DNA from: Bacteroidales bacterium | GTDB taxonomy: Bacteria > Bacteroidota > Bacteroidia > Bacteroidales > F082 | Reading direction: 5' to 3' | NCBI GenBank assembly: GCA_017439405.1 | Contig: JAFSJF010000143.1 | Coordinates: 33,707 to 97,706 of the forward strand | DNA length: 64,000 nt | In this document: positions 1-8,558 of the stretch, one piece after another | Layout: each line of letters starts with the position of its first letter | Numbering within the stretch: the first letter of the stretch is position 1 | The notes under the pieces: generated by a model | Databases searched by the model: none | What the model was told of the DNA's origin: nothing | Seen by the model: the letters and a program-made list of their open reading frames with translations, nothing else | Made by a program: the position numbers and the translations under genes

Positions 1-390
1 GACGCTGTCGCCTGTCTTCACAACATGGAAGTTCCAGCCTCGCTTGCCGTACTGTCCCTCAAGGCTTTTCACGCATTGGGCGGAGCAGTATATCGGTGTT
101 TCGGGAATCAGGTCCATGAGGGCGGTCAGCGAGCCGCTGTGGTCGCACTCGCCGTGGTTGGCCACGATGAAGTCGATCTTGTCCAGGTCGATTTCCTTCT
201 TCAGGTTTTCTACGAAGTCGAAGCGGTGAGGTGTCCAGATGGTGTCGATAAGGACTGTTTTCTCCTCCTCGATGAGATAGGCGTTTTGGCTTGAGCCATT
301 CATAATGGAGTAGTCGTCGCCATGGAAAGTCTCAAGCTCCCAGTCGATGTAGCCTACCCAGCTGACATTGTTTTTTACGTGTTTGCGCAT
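1..390 (-). CDS. FprA-family A-type flavoprotein, N-terminal part (runs off the left edge)
   Basis: The first 130 codons of a gene reading leftward out of the window. The product opens with the WVGYIDWELETFHG block typical of FprA/ROO flavodiiron proteins and has the di-iron motif H79-x-E81-x-D83-H84 (NHGECDHSG) of the metallo-beta-lactamase-like domain. Family members reduce O2 or NO, usually taking electrons from rubredoxin, and protect anaerobes from oxygen. The ATG at 388-390 is chosen because a TAnnTTTG promoter box lies just upstream (427-434, minus strand). The flavodoxin domain would lie outside the window. Family call is secure; the physiological substrate cannot be decided here. Confidence 0.85.
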   Translation of the reverse strand, partial: MRKHVKNNVSWVGYIDWELETFHGDDYSIMNGSSQNAYLIEEEKTVLIDTIWTPHRFDFVENLKKEIDLDKIDFIVANHGECDHSGSLTALMDLIPETPIYCSAQCVKSLEGQYGKRGWNFHVVKTGDSV

Positions 391-426
391 GTTTGTGTTT
401 TTTTGATGTCTTGAAGAATTCGTCGG

Positions 427-434
427 CAAAAGTA
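427..434 (-). promoter_or_regulatory. -7 promoter box (TACTTTTG) for the flavoprotein gene
   Basis: Matches the Bacteroidota TAnnTTTG element 37 nt upstream of the start at 390. It faces away from the plus-strand box at 466-473, giving a divergent promoter pair. Confidence 0.6.
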
Positions 435-465
435 ATCAAAATTCTGCACAATGAAGCCATTTTCT

Positions 466-473
466 TATATTTG
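466..473 (+). promoter_or_regulatory. -7 promoter box (TATATTTG) for the gene at 531
   Basis: TAnnTTTG match 58 nt upstream of the ATG at 531. It supports that ATG over the far upstream in-frame start at 393, which would lie before the promoter. Confidence 0.6.
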
Positions 474-530
474 CAGTCCATAAAAGAATCAAAACAACGG
501 CTTTCTGACACCAACCAAGGTATATTCCCC

Positions 531-1283
531 ATGAAAACCATCATCAGGCTCATTCTGTTCATATTTTTGGCTTTCAGCGCGTTGCAAGTGAGTGCCCAAG
601 GCAAATGGCATTTTGAGTTCGGCCTTGGAGCCTCGTTGAACACGGGTAATGTCAACAACTGCAATGTCAGCAATAACGCATCCATCAACCGCAACGACAG
701 CCTTGTCGCTCTCGATGCCCACTACAAGTTTCTGTATAGTGCGCTCATCCACAAGGACAACGTGGCGCGGAAGTGGGAGGAGTCGAATTTCGAGATCAAT
801 GGCGGCGTGAAGCTGGATTTGTACCAATACGGGAAATACTCCCCGTTTTTGGCCTGCGAGATGCTTGCCAACAAATACAAGGGCTACGACCTCAAGATGA
901 GCGGCCTCTTTGGGATGAAATACAGGATTTATGCGAGGCCGTCCGTCTGCGACTATTCCATCAGTGCCGCCTTTGTGTATGATTGGTGCGACTATACCGA
1001 TGCCACCGTCCTTCCGAACAACAATTACCGCGTCTCGATACGCCCCAAGTTCACGCAGAAAATCGCCGAAAACCTGACACTTTCGAGCATCACCTTTTAC
1101 CAGCCCTCGGTGCTTGGTTTTGGCGACTACATCATCAATAGTGTGATCAAGCTGCAGACAAGGGTCACCCGAATGCTGTTCCTCGATTTCTCCTTCACTT
1201 ATGAATACCGTAGTCGCGTTCCGGCTGAGAACTACAAGAAACATGACGTTTTGTCGGAGATCTCCTTGAGGATTAAAATTTAA
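531..1283 (+). CDS. Outer-membrane beta-barrel protein, DUF481/YdiY-like
   Basis: A 250-residue product with a signal peptide (MKTIIRLILFIFLAFSALQVSAQ) followed by alternating-hydrophobicity strands rich in Tyr/Phe and short turns. An early GxxxNTGNV block and a last strand ending in SLRIKI match DUF481-type barrels (salt-induced outer-membrane protein family). No enzymatic motif is visible. It is monocistronic, divergent from the flavoprotein gene, and converges on the TonB-receptor-like gene. An outer-membrane location is a solid inference; the DUF481 assignment is moderate and the function is unknown. Confidence 0.6.
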   Translation: MKTIIRLILFIFLAFSALQVSAQGKWHFEFGLGASLNTGNVNNCNVSNNASINRNDSLVALDAHYKFLYSALIHKDNVARKWEESNFEINGGVKLDLYQYGKYSPFLACEMLANKYKGYDLKMSGLFGMKYRIYARPSVCDYSISAAFVYDWCDYTDATVLPNNNYRVSIRPKFTQKIAENLTLSSITFYQPSVLGFGDYIINSVIKLQTRVTRMLFLDFSFTYEYRSRVPAENYKKHDVLSEISLRIKI

Positions 1284-1345
1284 GCCCTCGTCGGTCAAAG
1301 TGTGATTTCTGGACTGGTTTACGGAACGAGGGCCGGTTTTACGTG

Positions 1346-3982
1346 TTACTCCAAACTGTCGCCCGACTCGCTGCTGCCTTCCTTGGCCTGACGCTCGAGT
1401 TCCATCTTGCCGAAGCGGAGGGTGAAGCCGGCCGAGATGTAGCGGCTGTTGAGCATCTTGCGGGTGCTGTCGCTGAGATAGTACGGGTTGGTGTTGGTGG
1501 AGCCTGAACCAATCGTCGCGCCCCAGTTGAAGATGTCCTGCACGTTGACGAACACCGACAGGCGGCGCTTGAAGAAGTCGCTGCGGAGGCCCATGTTGAG
1601 GAAATAACGCGCCTTGCGCTCGCTCATCAGGCCGATGGTGGGCGAGTTGTAGTTGGCCGAGGCCGTCACTTGCAGGCGGTCGAAGAGCTTCGCCCAGGCG
1701 TTGACGCGCACACTCCACGAGAGTTTCTCGTTCTCCGTCAGCCTGTGCTCGATGTTGCCAAACTCGTCGACGCGGTCGTATTCCATGCGGTAGCCGTAAT
1801 TGTAAACATTGGCAAAGAGGCGCACGTTGAAGAAGCCCGTCGGGCGGTAGGTCATGTTGAGCGACGCGCCGTAGCGCCACGAAGTGCCCATGTTGTAAGG
1901 CACTGAATAGCTGACGATGCGGTCGAGATAGTCATCGTATTCGGCATCGGTGAGCGAACTGATTTCGTTGGTGCTCAGGCGACCGTAGCCTTCGATACCG
2001 ATGTTGCCGAAACGCTCGAAGAACTTCTGCCAGCCCGCTTCCACGTTGTGGGTATAGCTGCTTTTCAAGCCGTTGGGATTGCCCACCGAATAACTGTTCT
2101 CGCCGTATGTGCGGAACTTGGAGATTTGGTTGTATCTCGGATTCGACATGCGCATCGAGTAGTTGAGTTTCAGGTTGTGCATGTCTTCGGTGCGGTAGGT
2201 CAGGTGGATTGACGGGCGGACGGTCAAATAATATAAGGTGCTGTCGTCAGCAAAGGGCATGTTGCTGATATAGTTGTAGTTGATGCGCTCGCCACCCAAT
2301 CCGAGACCTGTGCTCAGGGTGAAGCCGCCCCAGCGGTGCGTCCAGTTGATGTCGGGGCTGATGGAGCTGTTGCTGCCTTTCAGACGGTAGGTGCGCAACG
2401 TATCGACCAAGATGCCAATGGTGTCGTTGTAACGGTCGTAGGTGTTGTCCATTTGCGAATGGTCGGCGCGGAGGCCATAGCTGAGTTCGCCGTCCTTGCT
2501 GTAAGGACGGTTGTAGCGCACATCGAGGCTGCCACCGTAATCGTAGGTTCTTGAGAGCATGTAACGGTGTTCGTCCAAGTCGGTGTAAACGTCATACATC
2601 CTGTTGTAGAACTCCTCGCCATGGTTGGTGCTGATGCGCCCGTTCAACCCAATGCGCAAGTTATGACCTTCATTGTCAAACTTTTTGGTGTAGTCGGCAC
2701 CCAAATTGCCGAAAACCGACCTCATATCGTTGCTGTTGGTCGTGTTGTCGCTCAGTGCGGAGTCGATGGGCATGAAATCCAAATAATAGAAGTTTTGCTG
2801 CTCAGAGCGTAACATCTTGTTTATGTTAGCGTTATAGAATCCACCAGCGTTCACGGAAAGGTCGCTCATCGAGTCAATCTCGTAATCGACGTTCATGAAC
2901 AGGTTGCCGCTGTAGGAACGGCTTTTGTCGGTTTGCGAAACGGTGTCGGCCCAAGTGGTTTCATACTCGCCCTCCGTGGCGGCATCGCGGCGGCGTTGCG
3001 ACCAGCTGCTGGTTTCGTTGTCGCGTTTGCTGTAGCGTCCTGATGCAAAAATGTTTAGGCTCAACTTCTCCTTCTTCCACATGTAGCTCACCCAAGGCGA
3101 GACGAAAGGCTGGTTGGAGCCGTTGACGCCAAAACTGATGAACTGGTTGCTCTTGATGTGGGCCGAGGTGACGATGTTGATGACGGCTTCGGCATCGGTG
3201 GCGTATTTGGCCGAGGGGTTGGTGATGGTCTCGATGCGGGCGATGGCATTCGCGGGCAAGGTCTGGAGGTAGGTCTTCAGGTTCTCCTCGGTGAGTTTCG
3301 AGGGCTTGTCGTTGATCCAAATCTCGACGCTCGAAACGCCGCGCAGCGTGACGTTGCCTTCCACATCGACCTCCACGCCGGGCGCGTTCTGCAAGGCGTC
3401 TTCGGTGGTGCCGGTCTGGATTGACGGGTCCTCGCTGACGTTGTAGATCATCTTCTCGCCTTCCATCGCGTAGAGCGGCCTCTCGGCGGCCACGGTCACC
3501 TCGCCTAGCGAAGTTACGCCTGGATTGATGCGCAGCGTGCCGAGGTTGGTGTTGTTGGTCACCTTGAATGGGTGCATGTGACTCTCATAACCGATGGCCG
3601 ACACACGCAGCACGTAAGTTCCTTGCGGCACTTCCGTGATCTCGAAAACGCCGTCCATGTTGCTGATTCCGCCTTTGACAAACTCGGAATCAACGGAATC
3701 GAGCACGGCCACATTGACGTAGGGCATATACTCGCCAGTTTTCGCGTCGCGCAAAACGCCGACCACTTGGAACGTGTCGCCTTCGCGCACTTTCTTCTTC
3801 GGCTTCACCGTCGGCATGTTGCCCTCGTTTTGCCCCCATTGCCTGTCGCCCCCATAAGGAGGACGGCCTCCGGGAGGACGACCACCAGGCGGACGACCGC
3901 CGGGAGGTTGTGCCTCACATAAAAGGGATGCCAATGCTAATGCCATGAAAAACAAGGTTGTAAGTGGTCTGTTGTGCTTCAT
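1346..3982 (-). CDS. TonB-dependent receptor-like outer-membrane protein (OMP_b-brl_3 type)
   Basis: An 878-residue product. Signal peptide at about 1-24, then a Pro/Gly-rich linker made of three PPGGR units, a carboxypeptidase-regulatory-like Ig domain (about 70-155), a plug-like domain (about 175-270, with EDALQNAPGVEVDVEGNVTL and IWINDKPSKL), and a long C-terminal barrel rich in Tyr/Asn/Arg strands ending ISAGFTLRFGKMELE. This order is that of the Bacteroidota 'outer membrane beta-barrel family' proteins related to TonB-dependent transporters. No SusD-like partner is adjacent, so this is not an obvious glycan-uptake pair. Substrate unknown. The linker is encoded by near-identical 15-bp repeats around 3855-3905 and may vary in length. 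Confidence 0.8.
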   Translation of the reverse strand: MKHNRPLTTLFFMALALASLLCEAQPPGGRPPGGRPPGGRPPYGGDRQWGQNEGNMPTVKPKKKVREGDTFQVVGVLRDAKTGEYMPYVNVAVLDSVDSEFVKGGISNMDGVFEITEVPQGTYVLRVSAIGYESHMHPFKVTNNTNLGTLRINPGVTSLGEVTVAAERPLYAMEGEKMIYNVSEDPSIQTGTTEDALQNAPGVEVDVEGNVTLRGVSSVEIWINDKPSKLTEENLKTYLQTLPANAIARIETITNPSAKYATDAEAVINIVTSAHIKSNQFISFGVNGSNQPFVSPWVSYMWKKEKLSLNIFASGRYSKRDNETSSWSQRRRDAATEGEYETTWADTVSQTDKSRSYSGNLFMNVDYEIDSMSDLSVNAGGFYNANINKMLRSEQQNFYYLDFMPIDSALSDNTTNSNDMRSVFGNLGADYTKKFDNEGHNLRIGLNGRISTNHGEEFYNRMYDVYTDLDEHRYMLSRTYDYGGSLDVRYNRPYSKDGELSYGLRADHSQMDNTYDRYNDTIGILVDTLRTYRLKGSNSSISPDINWTHRWGGFTLSTGLGLGGERINYNYISNMPFADDSTLYYLTVRPSIHLTYRTEDMHNLKLNYSMRMSNPRYNQISKFRTYGENSYSVGNPNGLKSSYTHNVEAGWQKFFERFGNIGIEGYGRLSTNEISSLTDAEYDDYLDRIVSYSVPYNMGTSWRYGASLNMTYRPTGFFNVRLFANVYNYGYRMEYDRVDEFGNIEHRLTENEKLSWSVRVNAWAKLFDRLQVTASANYNSPTIGLMSERKARYFLNMGLRSDFFKRRLSVFVNVQDIFNWGATIGSGSTNTNPYYLSDSTRKMLNSRYISAGFTLRFGKMELERQAKEGSSESGDSLE

Positions 3983-4002
3983 TTTTCTGCCAATTTAGAT
4001 TG

Positions 4003-4010
4003 CAAAGGTA
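4003..4010 (-). promoter_or_regulatory. -7 promoter box (TACCTTTG) for the TonB-receptor-like gene
   Basis: TAnnTTTG match 21 nt upstream of the start at 3982. Confidence 0.6.
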
Positions 4011-4180
4011 AAAAAACTATTGCTAAAACTCAAAGATTGAAGCGAATTGAATGGCTAAAATGTTTGCCCGAACCGACCACAAAGGCAACTAAAGGATTCC
4101 ATTTGGATACCCAATCACTGCAGCGAGTACCGTTCCCGATTCTTTGGGATGGTATGATGACACGGAAACAGTCTTTTTTG

Positions 4181-4188
4181 TATTTTTG
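4181..4188 (+). promoter_or_regulatory. -7 promoter box (TATTTTTG) for the acyltransferase gene
   Basis: TAnnTTTG match 20 nt upstream of the ATG at 4209. Confidence 0.6.
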
Positions 4189-4208
4189 CACCATAAAACC
4201 TTGTCGCT

Positions 4209-4871
4209 ATGACTGCTTTCGACTTCTTCAATATCCTCCGCTCCATCCCGAAAACCCTGCGCTTCAACCTGCATTATTTCCCGCTGAAAACGGCCTTGAA
4301 GCTGCCCGTCGTCGTGTCGCATCGCACCTATTTGCGCGAGTTGCACGGCAAAGTCACGTTGCCGGAAAAAGTGGAAACAGCAATGGTGAGAATCGGCTTC
4401 GGCGACGTGGGTCACTACGACCGCAAACGCTCACGCACGATTTGGCAGGTGAGCGGTACGGTCAGTTTCGGCGGCAAGGCGAGCATCGGGCACGGCTCCA
4501 AGCTCTCGGTGCGCGGCGACTTGAAATTAGGTGCAGATTTCAACATGACAGCGGAAAGCACCATCGTCTGCGCCAAGGAAATCCGTTTCGGGCGGGACTG
4601 CCTCCTGAGTTGGGACATCCTCGTGATGGACACCGACGAGCATCCCTTGTACAATATGGAAAACGAACGCATCAATCCCGACAAGGCTATCGTTGTGGGC
4701 AACCATGTCTGGATTGGCTGTAAGTGCGTGTTGCTGAAAGGCGCCGAGGTGCCTGACAACACGGTCGTGGCGGCTGGCACGCTGCTGACCTCAGCCTTCA
4801 GCGGCGAAAACCAAGTGATTGGCGGCACCCCGCCCTCTGTCCTGAAACACGACATCCGCTGGGAACACTGA
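4209..4871 (+). CDS. Left-handed beta-helix (hexapeptide repeat) acyltransferase
   Basis: A 220-residue product. The C-terminal half has loose hexapeptide repeats (for example VVGNHVWIGCKCVLLKGAEV, then NTVVAAGTLLTSAF) and the MDTDEHPLYN active-site-like segment seen in O-acetyltransferases of polysaccharide synthesis, where the His of the DxHP region acts as base. The N-terminal about 90 residues resemble the leader of Bacteroidota capsule or LPS acetyltransferases. It probably transfers an acetyl group to a sugar of a surface glycan. No glycan cluster adjoins it, so the acceptor is unknown. It is a single gene with its own promoter. Confidence 0.75.
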   Translation: MTAFDFFNILRSIPKTLRFNLHYFPLKTALKLPVVVSHRTYLRELHGKVTLPEKVETAMVRIGFGDVGHYDRKRSRTIWQVSGTVSFGGKASIGHGSKLSVRGDLKLGADFNMTAESTIVCAKEIRFGRDCLLSWDILVMDTDEHPLYNMENERINPDKAIVVGNHVWIGCKCVLLKGAEVPDNTVVAAGTLLTSAFSGENQVIGGTPPSVLKHDIRWEH

Positions 4872-4894
4872 TTTTTCACGCAAAAATATCTTAT

Positions 4895-5148
4895 GCAGAA
4901 AGCACCGTTTGTTTTTGGCACGCAGAATCCGCAGAATCTTGTGAATTAGTCGCCGCTTTGCGTCGACACGCTTCGCGTCATTGACTACGTCGAATCTTCG
5001 ATTTGCGAACGAAGTGAAGCAATCCAGACGACAGGCTTATGGCTCATCCTTTGGATTGCTTCGTGCCTCGCAATGACGCAAATCGACACATCATCATCGC
5101 CCGGCAGGATTCTGCGTATTCTGCGAGTTCTGCGTGCAAAAAAACTTC
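4895..5148. repeat. Nested palindromic repeat element filling an intergenic region
   Basis: The 287-bp gap between the acyltransferase gene and adk is nearly all repeat. Outer arms carry the AGAATnCGCAGAAT motif (about 4920-4940) and its complement ATTCTGCGTATTCTGCGA (5108-5125). Inside are a TTGACTACGTCGAATC segment and a reverse copy (5053-5078) of the GTCATTGCGAGG..GAAGCAATCC repeat. A related composite, with its TTGACTACGTCGAATC segment inverted, lies at 47717-47868. No coding potential seen. Confidence 0.7.
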
Positions 5149-5158
5149 AGTGATAAAT

Positions 5159-5728
5159 TCACAAAGCCTCAATCACCGTGCAGAGGTTCTCGAAGATTTC
5201 CGGGATTTCGCCCACGCCGTTCACCGCGTGCAGGTTGTCCTTGCCTTCGTAGAAGTCGAGTACGGGGCGCGTCTTGGCCTCATATTCCACAAAGCGGTGC
5301 TTGATGGACTCGAGGTTGTCATCGGCGCGACCGCTGGTCTTGCCGCGTTCCAACATGCGCTCGATGAGCATTTCCTCGGGCACTTCGAGGCTCAGCACGC
5401 CTGTCAGCGACATGTTGAATTTCTCCATCATTTCTTCGAGGATTTCCGCCTGTTTCACCGTGCGCGGATAGCCGTCGAAGAGGAAACCGGCCGAGTCCAT
5501 GTTCTCGGAGAGTTTCTTTTCGATGATTTTCGCCACGATCTCGTCGGAGACGAGGTTGCCTTGGCTGATGATTTCCTTCACTTGCAGACCCAATTCGCTT
5601 TCGGCGGCGATTTCCTCGCGCAGGATTTCGCCCGTGGAGATATAGGTCAGGTTGTATTTCTCGCGCAGGAACTGCGACTGCGTTCCCTTGCCTGCCCCGG
5701 GAGGGCCAAAGAGGATGATGTTTAGCAT
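5159..5728 (-). CDS. adk: Adenylate kinase
   Basis: A 189-residue enzyme that interconverts ATP + AMP and 2 ADP in the cytosol. The P-loop GPPGAGKGT is at 8-16, the AMP-binding FDGYPRT at 84-90, and the RADDN segment follows a short LID, so this is the short-LID form without a zinc-binding insertion. Length is normal for the short form. It lies downstream of hpt on the same strand, separated by a palindromic repeat (5755-5842); the two purine-metabolism genes may be co-transcribed. Confidence 0.97.
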   Translation of the reverse strand: MLNIILFGPPGAGKGTQSQFLREKYNLTYISTGEILREEIAAESELGLQVKEIISQGNLVSDEIVAKIIEKKLSENMDSAGFLFDGYPRTVKQAEILEEMMEKFNMSLTGVLSLEVPEEMLIERMLERGKTSGRADDNLESIKHRFVEYEAKTRPVLDFYEGKDNLHAVNGVGEIPEIFENLCTVIEAL

Positions 5729-5754
5729 GGTATGTTGTTGAATTGTTGATTGGC

Positions 5755-5842
5755 TTTAAGCTTTAAGCTTTAAGCCGTAAGCTATAAGCACGTCGTGGCA
5801 TTGGTGGCGGCTTATTGCTTATAGCTCACAGCTTATTGCTCA
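5755..5842. repeat. AAGCTTTAAGC-type palindromic repeat between hpt and adk
   Basis: Short direct and inverted copies of TTTAAGC/GCTTA-like units (GCTTTAAGCTTTAAGC at the left, GCTTATTGCTTATAGC at the right) can fold into a long hairpin. The right arm runs into the last codons and stop of hpt, so the element overlaps a coding end. Confidence 0.6.
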
Positions 5843-6372
5843 ATGATTTTATAAATATCGGGTAGATTCCGTCCCTGTTGGTCGTAGTCTAATCCGTAGC
5901 CCACGATGAAGTCGTTGCCGATGTCCATGCCTATGTAGTCGATGGGGTAGTCGTAATGGAAGTTGTCGGGCTTGAAGAACAGCGTGGCGATGCGCACGTC
6001 GGCGGCCTTCAGGTCGCGGAGCTTCTTGAGGGTGTAGCGCATGGTGTGGCCTGTATCGACGATGTCTTCCACGATGACCACATGGCGACCGTCCAAAGGA
6101 TGATCGAGGCCAATAAGCTCGCGGATGACGTTGGTGCTTTTCGTGCCCGAATAGGAAGTCAGTTTCACGAAACTGATTTCACATGGGATGGTCAGCCGCT
6201 TGAACAGCTCTGAGGCGAACATGAAGGCACCGTTGAGCACCACGAGAAACAATGGGTTCATGCCTTCCATGTCGCGGTTGAGTTGGTCGGCCACGGTTTG
6301 GATGTTGGCTTCGATTTTTTCTTGGGGGATAAACAGCCCAAATTCCTTGTCTAAAACTTTTACTGTTTTCAT
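5833..6372 (-). CDS. hpt: Hypoxanthine phosphoribosyltransferase
   Basis: A 179-residue type I phosphoribosyltransferase. The PRPP-binding motif VVIVEDIVDTGHT is at about 98-110, and the purine-binding C-terminal part contains FKPDNFHYDYPIDYIG and GYGLDYDQQGRNLPDIY. It converts hypoxanthine and probably guanine with PRPP to IMP/GMP (purine salvage). Length is normal. It lies upstream of adk on the same strand with a promoter box at 6416-6423. Confidence 0.95.
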   Translation of the reverse strand: MKTVKVLDKEFGLFIPQEKIEANIQTVADQLNRDMEGMNPLFLVVLNGAFMFASELFKRLTIPCEISFVKLTSYSGTKSTNVIRELIGLDHPLDGRHVVIVEDIVDTGHTMRYTLKKLRDLKAADVRIATLFFKPDNFHYDYPIDYIGMDIGNDFIVGYGLDYDQQGRNLPDIYKIIEQ

Positions 6373-6415
6373 TTTCAGAGGATTGAGGTTGGATTAACCT
6401 TTTGTTAAGGCGACA

Positions 6416-6423
6416 CAAATATA
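6416..6423 (-). promoter_or_regulatory. -7 promoter box (TATATTTG) for hpt
   Basis: TAnnTTTG match 44 nt upstream of the hpt start at 6372. Confidence 0.55.
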
Positions 6424-6516
6424 CAAAATGCTTCGATTAGCTCAACCGTACCCGAAAAAAAACTATTTTTGCGGGTGAAGAACCGAAGCCGCAAGGATGT
6501 TCTTTATCCTTTAGTC

Positions 6517-6604
6517 GTCATAGCGGGCTTGACCCGCTATCTCCTAAGCAGAAGGGGTTTACATTCGTGCATAGGAGATGGCGGATGTTCCTCCGCCATG
6601 ACGG
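6517..6604. repeat. Bipartite palindromic element between hpt and purE
   Basis: This fills much of the 310-bp gap 6373-6682. The left half has arms ATAGCGGG/CCCGCTAT around CTTGA (6520-6540), then ATCTCCTA. The right half is an inverted, diverged copy (GGCGGATGTTCCTCCGCC flanked by TAGGAGAT and ATGAC). The whole reads as two hairpins facing each other. A copy of the left half lies inside the O-antigen ligase family gene at 57915-57947. The rest of the gap shows only the hpt promoter; no clear purE promoter was found. Confidence 0.7.
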
Positions 6605-6682
6605 TATGGGTTTGAGCGAGGCCAATCCCGGTCACGCGTCCCGACGTCTCGCGTCCAATAACAATAAACTTGATACAAAAAA

Positions 6683-7189
6683 ATGAATCCAATTGTAAGC
6701 ATCATCATGGGAAGCACCTCCGACCTTCCCGTTCTCGAAAAAGCCGCCCAGTTCTTCGACGAGATGGCCATCCCGTTTGAAATGAACGCATTAAGTGCGC
6801 ATCGCACTCCACAAGAAGTAGAACAATTCGCCCGCGAAGCCCAAGGGCGCGGCATCAAGGTCATCATCGCCGCCGCAGGCATGGCTGCCGCCTTGCCGGG
6901 TGTGATTGCCGCCAACACTACCTTGCCCGTCATCGGCGTGCCGGTGAAGGGTATGCTCGATGGCTTAGATGCCATGCTGTCCATCATCCAGATGCCTCCC
7001 GGGATTCCCGTGGCCACGGTGGGCGTGAATGGCGCTTTGAATGCTGCCATCCTCGCTGCCGAGATGTTGGCGCTTGGCGATGCCGTGATAGCTGCAAAAG
7101 TCACTGGTTATAAGGATAATCTGAAAAACAAAATCACGAAGGCCAATGCCGAACTGAAGGAAGTGAAGTATAAGTTCAAGACGAACTGA
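6683..7189 (+). CDS. purE: N5-carboxyaminoimidazole ribonucleotide mutase
   Basis: A 168-residue class I PurE that moves the carboxyl group of N5-CAIR to give CAIR in de novo purine synthesis. GSTSD (10-14) binds phosphate, and SAHRTP (38-43) holds the catalytic His. The conserved Gly/Ala loop reads AAGMAAALPGV where close relatives have AAHLPG, so a normally conserved His is Ala here (see findings). The rest, including QMPPGIPVATVG, is canonical. A single gene on this strand; neighbours hpt and adk are also purine genes. Confidence 0.93.
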   Translation: MNPIVSIIMGSTSDLPVLEKAAQFFDEMAIPFEMNALSAHRTPQEVEQFAREAQGRGIKVIIAAAGMAAALPGVIAANTTLPVIGVPVKGMLDGLDAMLSIIQMPPGIPVATVGVNGALNAAILAAEMLALGDAVIAAKVTGYKDNLKNKITKANAELKEVKYKFKTN

Positions 7190-7304
7190 TTGTTTGGATT
7201 GCTTCGCAAGAAATCAGCAAAAATCATTCAAAATCAAATAATTGATTTTTTAGATTTTAAAGATAATTCTTGAAAGATTTCTTGCCTTTAGGCAATGCCA
7301 TTAT

Positions 7305-8537
7305 TTAGTTTCCATTGAAAACAATCTGGCTAAGCCGCCCTTTGTCGAACACCCGATTGGCCACTTCAAGGATGTCGTCAGTCGTCACGGCCTCCACCTT
7401 GCGGATGATGTCGTCCATATATTCTATTTCTTCGCCCATCATAAGCGATCGTGTGGCACTCAATAGCTCGTTCATTCCGCTCTCGTAGCTCAAGGCCACC
7501 TGTCCGATGAGTTGCTGCTTGGCATGGTGCAGTTGCAAGGTTCCCAACTTCTGTGTGCAGAGTTTGTTCAATTCCTTGTGTACCAGTTCAATGGATTTTT
7601 CCAACGAGTCGGGGTCGACGGCCATATAGACGTTGATGAGGCCGACGTCGGAATAGGCCGTATATTGCGACTCGATGGTGTAGGCAAAGCCGTATTTCTC
7701 TCGGATGTTCAGCCCGAGGCGCGAACTCATTGCCGGACCGCCGAGTACGTTGTTGAGCATCACGATGGGCATTTTCAATGGGCTGCAAAACTCTGGAGCA
7801 ACGTTGCCTATAATGCAGTGGCTCAAATGGTTATTGCGTCTTTCGATTCGTTTTTCTGCCTTGTAGCCTTTGAACGTTTCTCGTTTCCTATTAATAATGT
7901 GTGCGGGTTGGTTGCCAAAACAGCTCATGGCCAGTTTCTCAAGTTCCTTGAAACTAATGTCGCCAACAGTGGCCAAAACCATTTGGTCGGTGCTGTAGTT
8001 GTGGGCCATGAAGTCGAGGATGTCCTGCCTATGGAAGCTTTTGACCAACTCGGAGGTTCCCAATATGTTGCGACTCAAAGGATGCCCCTTGAAGACCACC
8101 TCCTCAAACAAGTCGTAGATCTCGTCCGAGGGAGAATCGAGATAGGAGTTGATTTCGTCCAAGACGACTTCCTTCTCCTTCTCCAACTCGTTTTCGGGGA
8201 AGATGGAGCGGAAGGCGATGTCGGCGAAGAGGTCGAGGGCACGCTTGTAGTGTTGTTTGAGGAACGAGGCCTGGATGCAGGTTTCCTCCTTGGTGGTGAA
8301 GGCATTGAGGTCGCCGCCCACATTGTCGAGGCAGCTCAAGATGTGGTAGGCCTTGCGGTTTTGGGTACCCTTGAAGATGGTGTGTTCCACGAAGTGGGCA
8401 AGGCCGTTTTCGTGCGGTAGTTCGTCGCGGGTGCCGGTTTCGACCATCAGCACGAGATGGGCTATCTCTCCTTGTTTCCGCCTATGTATCAGCCTGATTC
8501 CGTTGGGCAAGACTGCTTCAGTGTATTTGTTTTCCAT
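7305..8537 (-). CDS. M16-family zinc metallopeptidase (PqqL/mitochondrial processing peptidase type)
   Basis: A 410-residue single-unit M16 protease. The inverted zinc motif H48-F-V-E51-H52 (HFVEH) and the downstream glutamate region EKEKEVVLDEINSYLD supply the zinc ligands and catalytic Glu. The C-terminal half contains the GxxxSSRLGLNIREKYGFAY block. No signal peptide is seen, so it is probably cytoplasmic, degrading peptides or processing pre-sequences. The ATG at 8537 is preferred over the upstream one at 8576 because the TATCTTTG promoter box (8559-8566) lies between them. Confidence 0.9.
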   Translation of the reverse strand: MENKYTEAVLPNGIRLIHRRKQGEIAHLVLMVETGTRDELPHENGLAHFVEHTIFKGTQNRKAYHILSCLDNVGGDLNAFTTKEETCIQASFLKQHYKRALDLFADIAFRSIFPENELEKEKEVVLDEINSYLDSPSDEIYDLFEEVVFKGHPLSRNILGTSELVKSFHRQDILDFMAHNYSTDQMVLATVGDISFKELEKLAMSCFGNQPAHIINRKRETFKGYKAEKRIERRNNHLSHCIIGNVAPEFCSPLKMPIVMLNNVLGGPAMSSRLGLNIREKYGFAYTIESQYTAYSDVGLINVYMAVDPDSLEKSIELVHKELNKLCTQKLGTLQLHHAKQQLIGQVALSYESGMNELLSATRSLMMGEEIEYMDDIIRKVEAVTTDDILEVANRVFDKGRLSQIVFNGN

Positions 8538-8558
8538 TACAAGCACAAATTTGGGCTG

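Noticed and set aside
489-1880. 463-codon open frame on the minus strand
   Set aside because: It crosses two real genes on different strands, and its product is low-complexity His/Arg/Gln sequence without family motifs.
3857-3905. Lipoprotein signal in the TonB-receptor-like protein (Cys at residue 22)
   Set aside because: SLLC does not fit the lipobox well and receptors of this family use ordinary signal peptides.
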